Below are positions 6,414-12,867 of a stretch of DNA of 15,276 nucleotides, piece by piece (position 1 is the stretch's first letter; every line of letters begins with the position of its first letter). The notes beneath the pieces were generated by a model. The model did no database searches and was not told where the DNA came from. It was given only the letters and a program-made list of their open reading frames with translations. Source of the DNA: Rhodobacteraceae bacterium UBA6273 (GTDB lineage Bacteria > Pseudomonadota > Alphaproteobacteria > Rhodobacterales > Rhodobacteraceae); NCBI GenBank assembly GCA_002440625.1, contig DJUV01000090.1, positions 1-15,276 of the forward strand, written 5' to 3'. Both the position numbers and the translations under genes were made by a program.

Positions 6414-7289
6414 ATGTTCAAAGGGTCTTTCGTAGCCCTCGTCACGCCGTTCAAGGACGGCGCGCTGGATCTGGCCGCGCTGAAGAAACTTGTGGACTGG
6501 CATATCGCCGAAGGCACGCACGGCCTTGTCCCGGTCGGGACGACCGGCGAAAGCCCCACGCTCAGCCACGAGGAACATGGCCGCGTGATCGAAGAGGTGG
6601 TGAAAGCCGCCGCCGGGCGCGTGCCGGTCATCGCCGGGGCCGGGTCGAACAACACCGCCGAGGGCGTCGCGCTGATCCAGCATGCCGAAAAGGCCGGGGC
6701 CAATGGGGCGCTTGTCGTGACCCCCTATTACAACAAGCCAACCCAGCGCGGGCTTTACGCGCATTTCAAGGCGATGCACGACGCATCGACCCTGCCGATC
6801 ATCATCTACAACATCCCGCCGCGTTCGGTCATCGACATGACGCCCGAGACGATGGGTGCACTGGCGAAACTGCCGCGCATCGTCGGGGTGAAGGATGCCA
6901 CCGGCAAGATCGAACGGGTCAGCCAGCAACGCGCCTCCTGCGGCAAGGATTTCATCCAGCTTTCGGGCGAGGATGCGACGGCGCTTGGCTTCAACGCCCA
7001 CGGCGGGGTCGGCTGCATTTCAGTCACGGCCAACGTGGCACCGAAGCTTTGCGCCGAGTTCCAGGAGGCAACGCTTGCCGGCGACTTCGCCACGGCGCTC
7101 GCCTATCAGGACCGGCTGATGCCGCTGCATGAGGCGATCTTCATCGAGCCGGGGCTGGCCGGGGCCAAGTATGGCCTCTCGAAGCTCGGCCTCTGCTCGG
7201 AAGAGGTCCGCTCGCCGCTGACGACGCTCCTGCCCGAGACCAAGGCGAAGATCGACGCGGCGATGCGGTTTGCCGGTCTGGTGAACTGA
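6414..7289 (+). CDS. dapA: 4-hydroxy-tetrahydrodipicolinate synthase
   Basis: DapA condenses pyruvate with aspartate semialdehyde, the committed step to meso-diaminopimelate (peptidoglycan) and lysine; it is cytosolic and usually tetrameric. The protein has 291 residues, the normal length. All catalytic residues line up with E. coli DapA shifted by one: Thr43/Thr44 in GTTGE, Tyr106, Tyr132 and Arg137 in YNIPPR, and the Schiff-base Lys160 in VKDATG. Residues of the E. coli lysine feedback site are also kept (His52, His55, Asn79, Glu83, Tyr105 by the same shift), so lysine inhibition is plausible. The start ATG has AAGGAG (6402-6407) six bases upstream. It is divergent from slt and is followed after 21 bases by a small unrecognised gene before a strong terminator. 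Confidence 0.98.
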   Translation: MFKGSFVALVTPFKDGALDLAALKKLVDWHIAEGTHGLVPVGTTGESPTLSHEEHGRVIEEVVKAAAGRVPVIAGAGSNNTAEGVALIQHAEKAGANGALVVTPYYNKPTQRGLYAHFKAMHDASTLPIIIYNIPPRSVIDMTPETMGALAKLPRIVGVKDATGKIERVSQQRASCGKDFIQLSGEDATALGFNAHGGVGCISVTANVAPKLCAEFQEATLAGDFATALAYQDRLMPLHEAIFIEPGLAGAKYGLSKLGLCSEEVRSPLTTLLPETKAKIDAAMRFAGLVN

Positions 7290-7310
7290 GGCTGGTAGAA
7301 AGCAAGAGCT

Positions 7311-7634
7311 ATGGCCAGAATCTCGCGACCCCACCACGTTGATGAATGGCGAACTCAACTAGACCGACTCGAATACGAGGGATGGTGCAGCTTCCCTGCG
7401 TGGAAGCTGCGACTTTGGTTTAAGACGCGACGCATTTCTAAGAAGCAGTGGGCAGCTATCATCGACAAGGCAGAGGTCGATCTGGGGGAAGGCGCCAGAT
7501 TGCTCGCACTTTACAATGAAAAGAAGTCCGATCACGCAGTGTTCGTGAAAATCAATAGTTTCAATATTTTCGCCGCCTCGGCGGGTTCGGAGGCTCTTGA
7601 ACAAATTAGGGCGTGGGTCGCTGAGTTGGAGTGA
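7311..7634 (+). CDS. Hypothetical 107-residue protein of atypical composition
   Basis: I do not recognise this gene. It encodes 107 residues, with no signal peptide or membrane segment. The N-terminal half is basic and tryptophan-rich (WRTQLDRLEYEGWCSFP, then KLRLWFKTRRISKKQW). The C-terminal half (about 60-107) contains DHAVFVKINSFNIFAASAGSEAL and a final amphipathic helix. It is translated from ATG 7311 with a weak AAGAG upstream, 21 bases after dapA, and probably rides on the dapA transcript to the terminator at 7670. Composition is odd: by hand count about 40 percent GC at 7501-7560 and about 59 percent G or C at third codon positions, with CGA, AGA, AGG and CTA codons that the neighbours avoid. 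Together these suggest recent acquisition. That the frame is real is likely from its length and placement, but unproven. Confidence 0.6.
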   Translation: MARISRPHHVDEWRTQLDRLEYEGWCSFPAWKLRLWFKTRRISKKQWAAIIDKAEVDLGEGARLLALYNEKKSDHAVFVKINSFNIFAASAGSEALEQIRAWVAELE

Positions 7635-7669
7635 GCGCACTCGCATCACGGTCAAACGAACATCATCTG

Positions 7670-7710
7670 AACGGCCCCCGAACCCTGCGGTTCGAGGGCC
7701 GTTTTCGTTT
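7670..7710 (+). terminator. Intrinsic terminator after dapA and the small gene
   Basis: AACGGCCC (7670-7677) pairs with GGGCCGTT (7696-7703) and CGAACC (7679-7684) with GGTTCG (7689-7694). One C/A mismatch lies between the two stretches, and CTGC forms the loop. The run TTTTCGTTTT follows. This is a strong Rho-independent terminator for the plus-strand unit ending in the 107-residue gene. Confidence 0.9.
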
Positions 7711-7754
7711 TCGCCACCATGGGGGCTGTTCAACCGCATCGCGCCGGGTTAGCA

Positions 7755-7766
7755 ATTTGATCAAAT
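7755..7766. promoter_or_regulatory. Perfect 12-bp palindrome before the amidohydrolase gene
   Basis: ATTTGATCAAAT is a perfect palindrome in otherwise GC-rich DNA, four bases upstream of the GGAGGAGGAA ribosome binding site. Position and AT-rich twofold symmetry fit an operator for a dimeric repressor acting near the transcription start. No adjacent regulator gene is present, and I cannot name the family. A weak promoter-like pair, TTCAAC and TAGCAA, precedes it. Confidence 0.4.
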
Positions 7767-7787
7767 CCTTGGAGGAGGAAAGCGCCC

Positions 7788-9440
7788 ATGACCCCCGACA
7801 TGATCCTGACCAATGCCCGCATCCTGACGATGGACCCCGCCCGCCCGCGTGCCGAGGCGATTGCCCTTGCCGGAGACCGCATCGCCGCCCTTGGCAGCCG
7901 GGCGGAGATCGAGCGTCTGGCGGGGCCGGCAACCAAGGTCATCGACTGCAAGGGCCGCACGCTTCTGCCCGGCTTCGTCGAAAGCCACCTGCATCTGGTC
8001 CTTGGCGGCACCGAGCTGACGCATCTCCAGCTTCATGGCGCTGACGGCGAAGCCGCGCTGACGAAAGCCTTCCGCGATTTCGCCGCCGCCAACCCTGCAA
8101 GCCCGCTCCTGATGGCGCAGGGCGGGCATTACACATTGCTCGACCATCCATTGACCCGGCATGACCTTGACCGGATCATCGCCGACCGGCCCATCGCCAT
8201 CACCTCGCATGACCATCACACGGTCTGGGCCAATACGCTGGCGCTGAAACAGGCCGGCATCCTCGGCGGCCTCAAAACCCCGCCGGGCCATGAGGTCGTC
8301 ATGGGCGCGGACGGTCAGGCCACGGGCGAGCTTCTAGAATTCGAAGCCTTCGCCCCGGTCGTGGCCTTGGGCGGCGAGAACGCGCTCTACCTCGGCATCG
8401 CCACGGGCGGCGAGCCTTCGCCCTGGCCGACGGAAGCCGAGCAGGCCATTCACCGCACCAAGGCGACGAAGGGGCTGGCCCATGCCGCCGCCCACGGCAT
8501 CACCTCGATCATCAACATGGACGGCAACCGCTACACGCTGGAGCTTCTGCGCGGCTTGCAGCGGGCGGGCGGGCTGACGGCGCGGGTCAAGGTGCCCTTC
8601 CACTTCAAGCCGCACATGGACCTGTCCGAGCTTGACCGTGCCGCGGAAATGACCCGCGATTTCAATGATGAATGGCTGAGCTGCAACTTCGTCAAGATGT
8701 TCATGGACGGCGTCGTCGACAGCCGCACCGCCTATATGCTGAACGATTATCCCGGCCATCCGGGGCATCGCGCGGAACCCCTCTTCCCCGGCCCCCGCTT
8801 CAACGCGGTGGCGACCGAGATCGACCGGCGCGGTATGCAGATCGCCGTCCACGCCATCGGCGATGCCGCCGTCAGGACCACGATCGACGGCTACGAGGCG
8901 GCGCAAAAGGCCAATGGCAAGCGCGACAGCCGCCACCGGATCGAGCATATCGAACTGATCGACCAGGCCGATGTGCCGCGCCTTGGCGCGCTTGGCATCA
9001 CCGCTTCGGTGCAGCCGGTCCATGCACCCGGCGCGATGGATTTCCCGCTGTTCCCGACGCTGGACGTGATCGGAAAGAACCGCTGGAACGACGCCTACCT
9101 TTGCCGTTCGCTGGCCGAAGCCGATGCGCATCTGGCCTTCGCGTCCGACTGGCCCGTGACCGACATTTCGGTGATCCGGGGCATTCACGCCGCCCTGACC
9201 CGCCCGACCTATGACGGCGGCACCGACCAGAGGGTGCCGCTTGACGATGTTCTCCGCGCCTATACCGCCGGCGGCGCATGGGCGGCGCATATGGAGGGGC
9301 TGACCGGCACGCTCCGCCCCGGCATGGCAGCCGATGTCGTCGTCCTGACGGGTGACATCGAGGCGACGAGGCCCGAGGATGTGGCGGGGCTTGGCATCGC
9401 CATGACCATCGCGGGCGGCAGGGTGACGCATCAGGGTTGA
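7788..9440 (+). CDS. YtcJ-type metal-dependent amidohydrolase
   Basis: A 550-residue member of the amidohydrolase superfamily, YtcJ / N-substituted formamide deformylase (NfdA)-like branch; such enzymes hydrolyse amide or imide C-N bonds with Zn or similar metals. N-terminal beta segments (MILTNARILTMD, IALAGDRIAALG) form half of the small urease-like domain. LLPGFVESHLHL carries the metal HxH (His67, His69). FMDGVVDSRTAYM, AVHAIGDAA (His355), RIEHIEL (His387) and FASDWPVTD (Asp454) complete the expected metal site. The C-terminus (LRPGMAADVVVLTGD) closes the small domain. No signal peptide is seen, so it is cytosolic. ATG 7788 is supported by a very strong GGAGGAGGAA (7771-7780) seven bases upstream; a second ATG lies four codons in. 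The substrate is unknown. A GNAT-like gene follows after 44 bases and is likely cotranscribed. Confidence 0.93.
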   Translation: MTPDMILTNARILTMDPARPRAEAIALAGDRIAALGSRAEIERLAGPATKVIDCKGRTLLPGFVESHLHLVLGGTELTHLQLHGADGEAALTKAFRDFAAANPASPLLMAQGGHYTLLDHPLTRHDLDRIIADRPIAITSHDHHTVWANTLALKQAGILGGLKTPPGHEVVMGADGQATGELLEFEAFAPVVALGGENALYLGIATGGEPSPWPTEAEQAIHRTKATKGLAHAAAHGITSIINMDGNRYTLELLRGLQRAGGLTARVKVPFHFKPHMDLSELDRAAEMTRDFNDEWLSCNFVKMFMDGVVDSRTAYMLNDYPGHPGHRAEPLFPGPRFNAVATEIDRRGMQIAVHAIGDAAVRTTIDGYEAAQKANGKRDSRHRIEHIELIDQADVPRLGALGITASVQPVHAPGAMDFPLFPTLDVIGKNRWNDAYLCRSLAEADAHLAFASDWPVTDISVIRGIHAALTRPTYDGGTDQRVPLDDVLRAYTAGGAWAAHMEGLTGTLRPGMAADVVVLTGDIEATRPEDVAGLGIAMTIAGGRVTHQG

Positions 9441-9484
9441 GGGAAGCGATTGCCCTCATCGCTGATTCCTGTGCAGGTGCGCGC

Positions 9485-10165
9485 ATGACGATACGGACAC
9501 TGACCCCAGCCGATCCCGGCTTTGCCGCCGGTTGCGAAAGCGTCGCGATGCTTTTCGGCCGGCGCGAGGCCGAGTTCGCCTTCAACCCGGCCATCGGCCG
9601 GGCAAGCCCCGCTTTCGGTGATTTCGCGGCTGATCCGGCAAGGTTCCTGCCCACCGAGGCGGCGGTGATCCTGACCACATGGGCCGATGACCTGCGTCCA
9701 TCGCTGGTGCGGTCGGGTTTCACGCAAGAGGTGATCCCGTGGCCCGCCGGGCCGGATGGCTCCTCCATCTTCCGCCGGGGCGGCGCGGGGCCGCTGACCT
9801 ATCTGGAGATCGTCAACGAAGACGACCCGAAGATCGCGCCCGCCCATCTCATCCTGTGGCAGGATAGGGCGGGACTGGTCGGCGGCACGATCACGGCGAT
9901 CACCGGGGATGCGGCCTGGCTTGCGGTGATGGTGGTGCGTCCCGATGCGGCGCCCGGCTCTGGCACGCGGCTCTGGCAGGCTTTCGCCGCCGACCTTGCA
10001 GCGCGCGGCATCCGGCGGATCGACCTTGGCACCCAGACGGCAGAGGCTTTCTACCGGCGGCAGGGCCTGACCACCACCACCCGCGCCGTCCGCGCCCTTC
10101 GCTCGCGCCCGGGGCCGAAAGGGCCGATCTGGAACGATCTGGTGATGATGACGGGCACAGTCTGA
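9485..10165 (+). CDS. GNAT-like N-acetyltransferase
   Basis: A 226-residue protein. The C-terminal half resembles the GNAT fold: a beta strand AWLAVMVV (144-151) leads into [13 protein letters not shown] (152-164), the acetyl-CoA pyrophosphate loop region, followed by a helix and [20 protein letters not shown] (177-195), the usual last strand and 'YRRxGF'-type turn. The N-terminal half (1-110) is not recognised and is unusual in containing the long polar stretch around [18 protein letters not shown]. The acceptor substrate is unknown. I take ATG 9485 over an upstream in-frame codon at 9437 because the latter lies within three bases of the amidohydrolase stop and the first residues [10 protein letters not shown] look like a GNAT start. 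AGG lies a few bases upstream, a weak ribosome binding site. It probably shares a transcript with the amidohydrolase gene. Confidence 0.7.
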   Translation: MTIRTLTPADPGFAAGCESVAMLFGRREAEFAFNPAIGRASPAFGDFAADPARFLPTEAAVILTTWADDLRPSLVRSGFTQEVIPWPAGPDGSSIFRRGGAGPLTYLEIVNEDDPKIAPAHLILWQDRAGLVGGTITAITGDAAWLAVMVVRPDAAPGSGTRLWQAFAADLAARGIRRIDLGTQTAEAFYRRQGLTTTTRAVRALRSRPGPKGPIWNDLVMMTGTV

Positions 10166-10176
10166 CGGGCATCCTC

Positions 10177-10205
10177 TGGACAGGGCGGGGCCGCTCCCCT
10201 ATCTC
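10177..10205 (+). promoter_or_regulatory. Candidate smpB promoter giving a leaderless or near-leaderless mRNA
   Basis: -35 TGGACA (10177-10182, five of six to consensus), a 17-base spacer and -10 TATCTC (10200-10205). Transcription would start around 10211-10213, two to four bases before the smpB ATG at 10215. No Shine-Dalgarno sequence lies between the -10 and the ATG. Confidence 0.5.
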
Positions 10206-10214
10206 AACCCGATC

Positions 10215-10685
10215 ATGGCCGAGAAAGAACATCCCAACTACAAGGTGATCGCCGAGAACCGCCGGGCGCGGTTCGACTATTTCATCGAGAGCGATCTAGA
10301 GGTCGGCATCGTGCTCAGCGGCTCCGAGGTCAAGTCGCTGAGGACCGGCCAGTCGAATATCGCCGACAGCTATGCCTCGGTCGAAGGCAGCGAGCTTTGG
10401 CTCATCAACGGCTACATCGCCCCCTACAAGCAGGCCGGCATCTTCGGGCATGACGAACGGCAGCGCCGCAAGCTTCTTGTGTCGAAACGCGAACTTTCGC
10501 GGCTCTGGCAGGCGACGGGGCGCGAGGGGATGACGTTGGTTCCCCTTGTCATGTACTTCAACCATCGCGGCATGGTGAAGCTGAAGATCGGCGTCGCCAA
10601 GGGCAAGAAGAACGCCGACAAGCGCGCGACCGAGGCCAAGCGCGACTGGAACCGGCAAAAGCAGCGGCTTTTGAAGCAGGGCTGA
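10215..10685 (+). CDS. smpB: SsrA-binding protein SmpB
   Basis: SmpB binds tmRNA and brings it to stalled ribosomes for trans-translation. The 156-residue protein shows the OB-fold family features: [13 protein letters not shown] (12-24), GSEVKSLR (36-43), [12 protein letters not shown] (65-76), [11 protein letters not shown] (84-94) and [16 protein letters not shown] (122-137). It ends in the basic tail [13 protein letters not shown], which folds in the decoding centre and A site. Length is normal. The ATG at 10215 matches the family N-terminus, but no ribosome binding site precedes it. A candidate promoter ends ten bases before the ATG, so the mRNA may be leaderless. It is not obviously tied to its neighbours; the tmRNA gene itself is not in this window. 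sseA follows after 68 bases, with its own candidate promoter. Confidence 0.97.
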   Translation: MAEKEHPNYKVIAENRRARFDYFIESDLEVGIVLSGSEVKSLRTGQSNIADSYASVEGSELWLINGYIAPYKQAGIFGHDERQRRKLLVSKRELSRLWQATGREGMTLVPLVMYFNHRGMVKLKIGVAKGKKNADKRATEAKRDWNRQKQRLLKQG

Positions 10686-10699
10686 GGCACGATCCCGTC

Positions 10700-10727
10700 T
10701 TGCATCGGCCTCCCCCGCGCCTGTAAC
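10700..10727 (+). promoter_or_regulatory. Candidate promoter of sseA and the aminotransferase gene
   Basis: -35 TTGCAT (10700-10705), a 16-base spacer and -10 TGTAAC (10722-10727, four of six). A start near 10735 would give a leader of about 19 bases holding the AAAGGGGGG ribosome binding site. No terminator separates smpB from it, so some read-through is expected. Confidence 0.4.
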
Positions 10728-10753
10728 TCTTGGGGGACGAAAGGGGGGCCGCG

Positions 10754-11605
10754 ATGCGCCAGGATGATCCCAAGACGGTGGTTTCCACCGACTGGCTGGA
10801 AACCCATCTGAAAGATCCCGATCTTCGGATACTCGACGCCTCGTGGTATCTGCCCGCCGCGGGCCGCGATGCGAAGGCGGAGTACGGCGAGGCGCATATC
10901 CCCAATGCCCGCTTTTTCGACATCGACGAGATTTCCGACCAGCGCTCCGGCCTGCCGCATATGGCGCCGACACCGGAAAAGTTCATCAGCCGGATGCGGG
11001 CGATGGGCGTGGGCGACGGGCACCAGATCGTCATCTATGACGGGTCGGGCCTCTTCTCGGCCGCCCGCGTCTGGTGGACCTTCCGCCTGATGGGCAAGAC
11101 CGATGTCGCGGTTCTTGACGGTGGCTTTCCGAAATGGCGGGCCGAAGGGCGGCCGATCGAGGATATGCCGCCGGTCCTCCGCGACCGCCATATCACGGTC
11201 AGCCGGCAGGCGAGCTTCGTCAAGGATGTGACCCAGGTCGCCGCCGCCGCGAAGCTTGGCGATCACACGATCATCGACGCGCGCGGGCCGGGCCGCTTTG
11301 CCGGGACCGAGCCGGAGCCGCGCCCCGGCCTCCGCAGCGGCCATATCCCCGGTGCGGTCAACGTCCATTACGCGACGCTCCTCAACCCCGACGGCACGAT
11401 GAAGTCCGCCGATGCCCTGCGCCCGATCTTCGCGGCGGCGGGGGCGGATATCTCGAAGCCGGTCATCACCACCTGCGGGTCCGGCGTCTCGGCGGCAATC
11501 CTCAACCTGGCGCTGGAGACACTCGGCAAGCGGGACCATGCGCTCTATGACGGCTCATGGGCCGAATGGGGCATGTACGGCGACCTCAAGGTCGCGCAAG
11601 GCTAG
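10754..11605 (+). CDS. sseA: 3-mercaptopyruvate sulfurtransferase (tandem rhodanese)
   Basis: The enzyme moves sulfur from 3-mercaptopyruvate to an acceptor (thioredoxin, cyanide and others) through a cysteine persulfide. The 283-residue protein has two rhodanese domains. The first (about 8-130) is inactive, with Asp96 in YDGSG at the position of the catalytic Cys. The second (about 155-280) has RFAGTEPEPRPGLRSGHIPG and the active loop CGSGVS with Cys241; CGSGV followed by Ser/Thr is the mercaptopyruvate rather than thiosulfate type. No export signal is evident, so it is probably cytosolic. The ATG at 10754 follows AAAGGGGGG by six bases; an earlier in-frame TTG at 10730 is rejected. The aminotransferase gene starts 11 bases after the stop, which implies one operon; an aspartate/cysteine aminotransferase could supply 3-mercaptopyruvate. 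Confidence 0.95.
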   Translation: MRQDDPKTVVSTDWLETHLKDPDLRILDASWYLPAAGRDAKAEYGEAHIPNARFFDIDEISDQRSGLPHMAPTPEKFISRMRAMGVGDGHQIVIYDGSGLFSAARVWWTFRLMGKTDVAVLDGGFPKWRAEGRPIEDMPPVLRDRHITVSRQASFVKDVTQVAAAAKLGDHTIIDARGPGRFAGTEPEPRPGLRSGHIPGAVNVHYATLLNPDGTMKSADALRPIFAAAGADISKPVITTCGSGVSAAILNLALETLGKRDHALYDGSWAEWGMYGDLKVAQG

Positions 11606-11616
11606 GGAGTAACGCC

Positions 11617-12795
11617 ATGTTCGCCGCGCTGAAGCCGCAACCTGCGGACAAGATCCTGCAGCTTATCGGCCAGTTCAAGGCCGATCCGAGGGCGGACAAG
11701 ATCGACCTTGGCGTCGGCGTCTACAAGGATGCCACCGGCCTTACGCCGATCATGCGCGCGGTCAAGGCCGCCGAAAAGCAGCTTTGGGAAGCCGAGACGA
11801 CCAAGACCTATACCGGGCTTGCGGGCGATCCGGCGTTCAACGACGCGATGGCCGAACTTGTGCTTGGCAACAGCGTGGCGAAGGACCGAGTGTCCGCCGT
11901 CGCGACGCCGGGTGGCACCGGCGCGGTGCGGCAGGCTTTTGAGCTGGTGAAGATGGCCAAGCCGGGCGCCACCGTCTGGGTTTCCGACCCGACATGGCCC
12001 AATCACCTGTCGATCCTGAAGCACCTCGGGATGCCGGTGCGGCTTTACCGCTATTTCGATGCCGAAACGCGCGGCGTCGATGTCGCCGGGATGATGGCGG
12101 ACCTTGCCGGGGCGGCGAAGGATGACCTCATCCTTCTCCACGGCTGCTGCCACAACCCGACCGGAGCGAACCTGACGCTGGCCGACTGGGGTGCCGTTGC
12201 CGATCTTCTGGAAAAGACCGGCGCGGTACCGATGATCGACATCGCCTATCAGGGCTTCGGCGACGGGCTTGACGCCGATGCGGCCGGGGTCCGGCTGATC
12301 GCGGCGCGGGTGCCGGAGCTGCTGATTGCCGCCTCCTGCTCGAAGAACTTCGGCATCTACCGCGAACGCACCGGCGCGTTGATCGCGGTATCGGATGCGG
12401 CGGGGCGCGAGGTCACGCAAGGCAACCTCGCCTATCTCAACCGGCAGAACTATTCCTTCCCGCCCGACCACGGCGCGCGGCTGGTGACGATGATCCTCAC
12501 CGATCCGGTTTTGCGCCGGGAGTGGGAGGCGGAACTGGAGGAGGTGCGGCTGGGGATGCTGAAGCTGCGCGAGGCGATGGCGGCGGAACTCAGGAAGGCC
12601 ACCAACTCCGACCGCTTCGATTTCATCGCGGCGCATCGGGGCATGTTCAGCCGGCTTGGCCTTTCCGAGGCGCAGGTAGAGCGGCTGAAGGCAGAGGCCG
12701 GCATCTACATGGTGGGCGATAGCCGCATCAACATCGCCGGCCTGAACGACAGGACTGTGCCGGTGCTTGCGACGGCGATTGCCGGGGTTCTCTGA
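11617..12795 (+). CDS. Class I aspartate/aromatic-amino-acid aminotransferase (AspC/TyrB type)
   Basis: A PLP enzyme that swaps amino groups between aspartate or aromatic amino acids and 2-oxoglutarate. It has 392 residues, the normal length for the AspC/TyrB (I-alpha) group. Diagnostic residues are visible: Tyr and Gly in KTYTGLAGDP, the HGCCHNPTG signature with Asn180, Asp208 pairing with the PLP nitrogen, Tyr211, Lys243 for the Schiff base in SCSKNFG, Arg251 for phosphate binding, NRQNYSFPPDHG with the substrate side-chain Arg, and Arg370 in SRINIAGL for the alpha-carboxylate. Aspartate versus aromatic preference cannot be read safely, so no symbol is given. GGGAG lies seven bases before the ATG. 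It is the second gene of the sseA operon and ends shortly before a strong terminator; cysteine is a known side substrate of such enzymes. Confidence 0.95.
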   Translation: MFAALKPQPADKILQLIGQFKADPRADKIDLGVGVYKDATGLTPIMRAVKAAEKQLWEAETTKTYTGLAGDPAFNDAMAELVLGNSVAKDRVSAVATPGGTGAVRQAFELVKMAKPGATVWVSDPTWPNHLSILKHLGMPVRLYRYFDAETRGVDVAGMMADLAGAAKDDLILLHGCCHNPTGANLTLADWGAVADLLEKTGAVPMIDIAYQGFGDGLDADAAGVRLIAARVPELLIAASCSKNFGIYRERTGALIAVSDAAGREVTQGNLAYLNRQNYSFPPDHGARLVTMILTDPVLRREWEAELEEVRLGMLKLREAMAAELRKATNSDRFDFIAAHRGMFSRLGLSEAQVERLKAEAGIYMVGDSRINIAGLNDRTVPVLATAIAGVL

Positions 12796-12813
12796 CCCCT
12801 CTACGCAACGAAC

Positions 12814-12849
12814 AGGCCCGCGCGACTGCTCGCGCGGGCCTTTCCTTTT
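12814..12849 (+). terminator. Intrinsic terminator of the sseA-aminotransferase operon
   Basis: AGGCCCGCGCGA (12814-12825) and its exact complement TCGCGCGGGCCT (12830-12841) form a perfect 12-pair stem with loop CTGC, followed by TTTCCTTTT. It lies between convergent genes. On the minus strand the stem is followed only by GTTCGTTG, so it may stop amtB transcripts as well, but less efficiently. Confidence 0.9.
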
Positions 12850-12867
12850 GGCAGCCTAGACCCCGCC

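Noticed and set aside
5798..6703. 301-residue open frame spanning the slt-dapA intergenic region (-)
   Set aside because: It runs antisense through dapA and out of frame through slt. It has low-complexity Arg/Pro/Ala content typical of GC-rich shadow frames and no family resemblance.
8334..9431. 365-residue open frame antisense to the amidohydrolase
   Set aside because: The sense frame has all metal ligands and family motifs. The antisense frame is a composition artefact rich in Arg, Gly, His and Asp.
10424..11539. 371-residue open frame antisense to smpB and sseA
   Set aside because: It crosses two well-identified genes and the gap between them, and has no recognisable domain.
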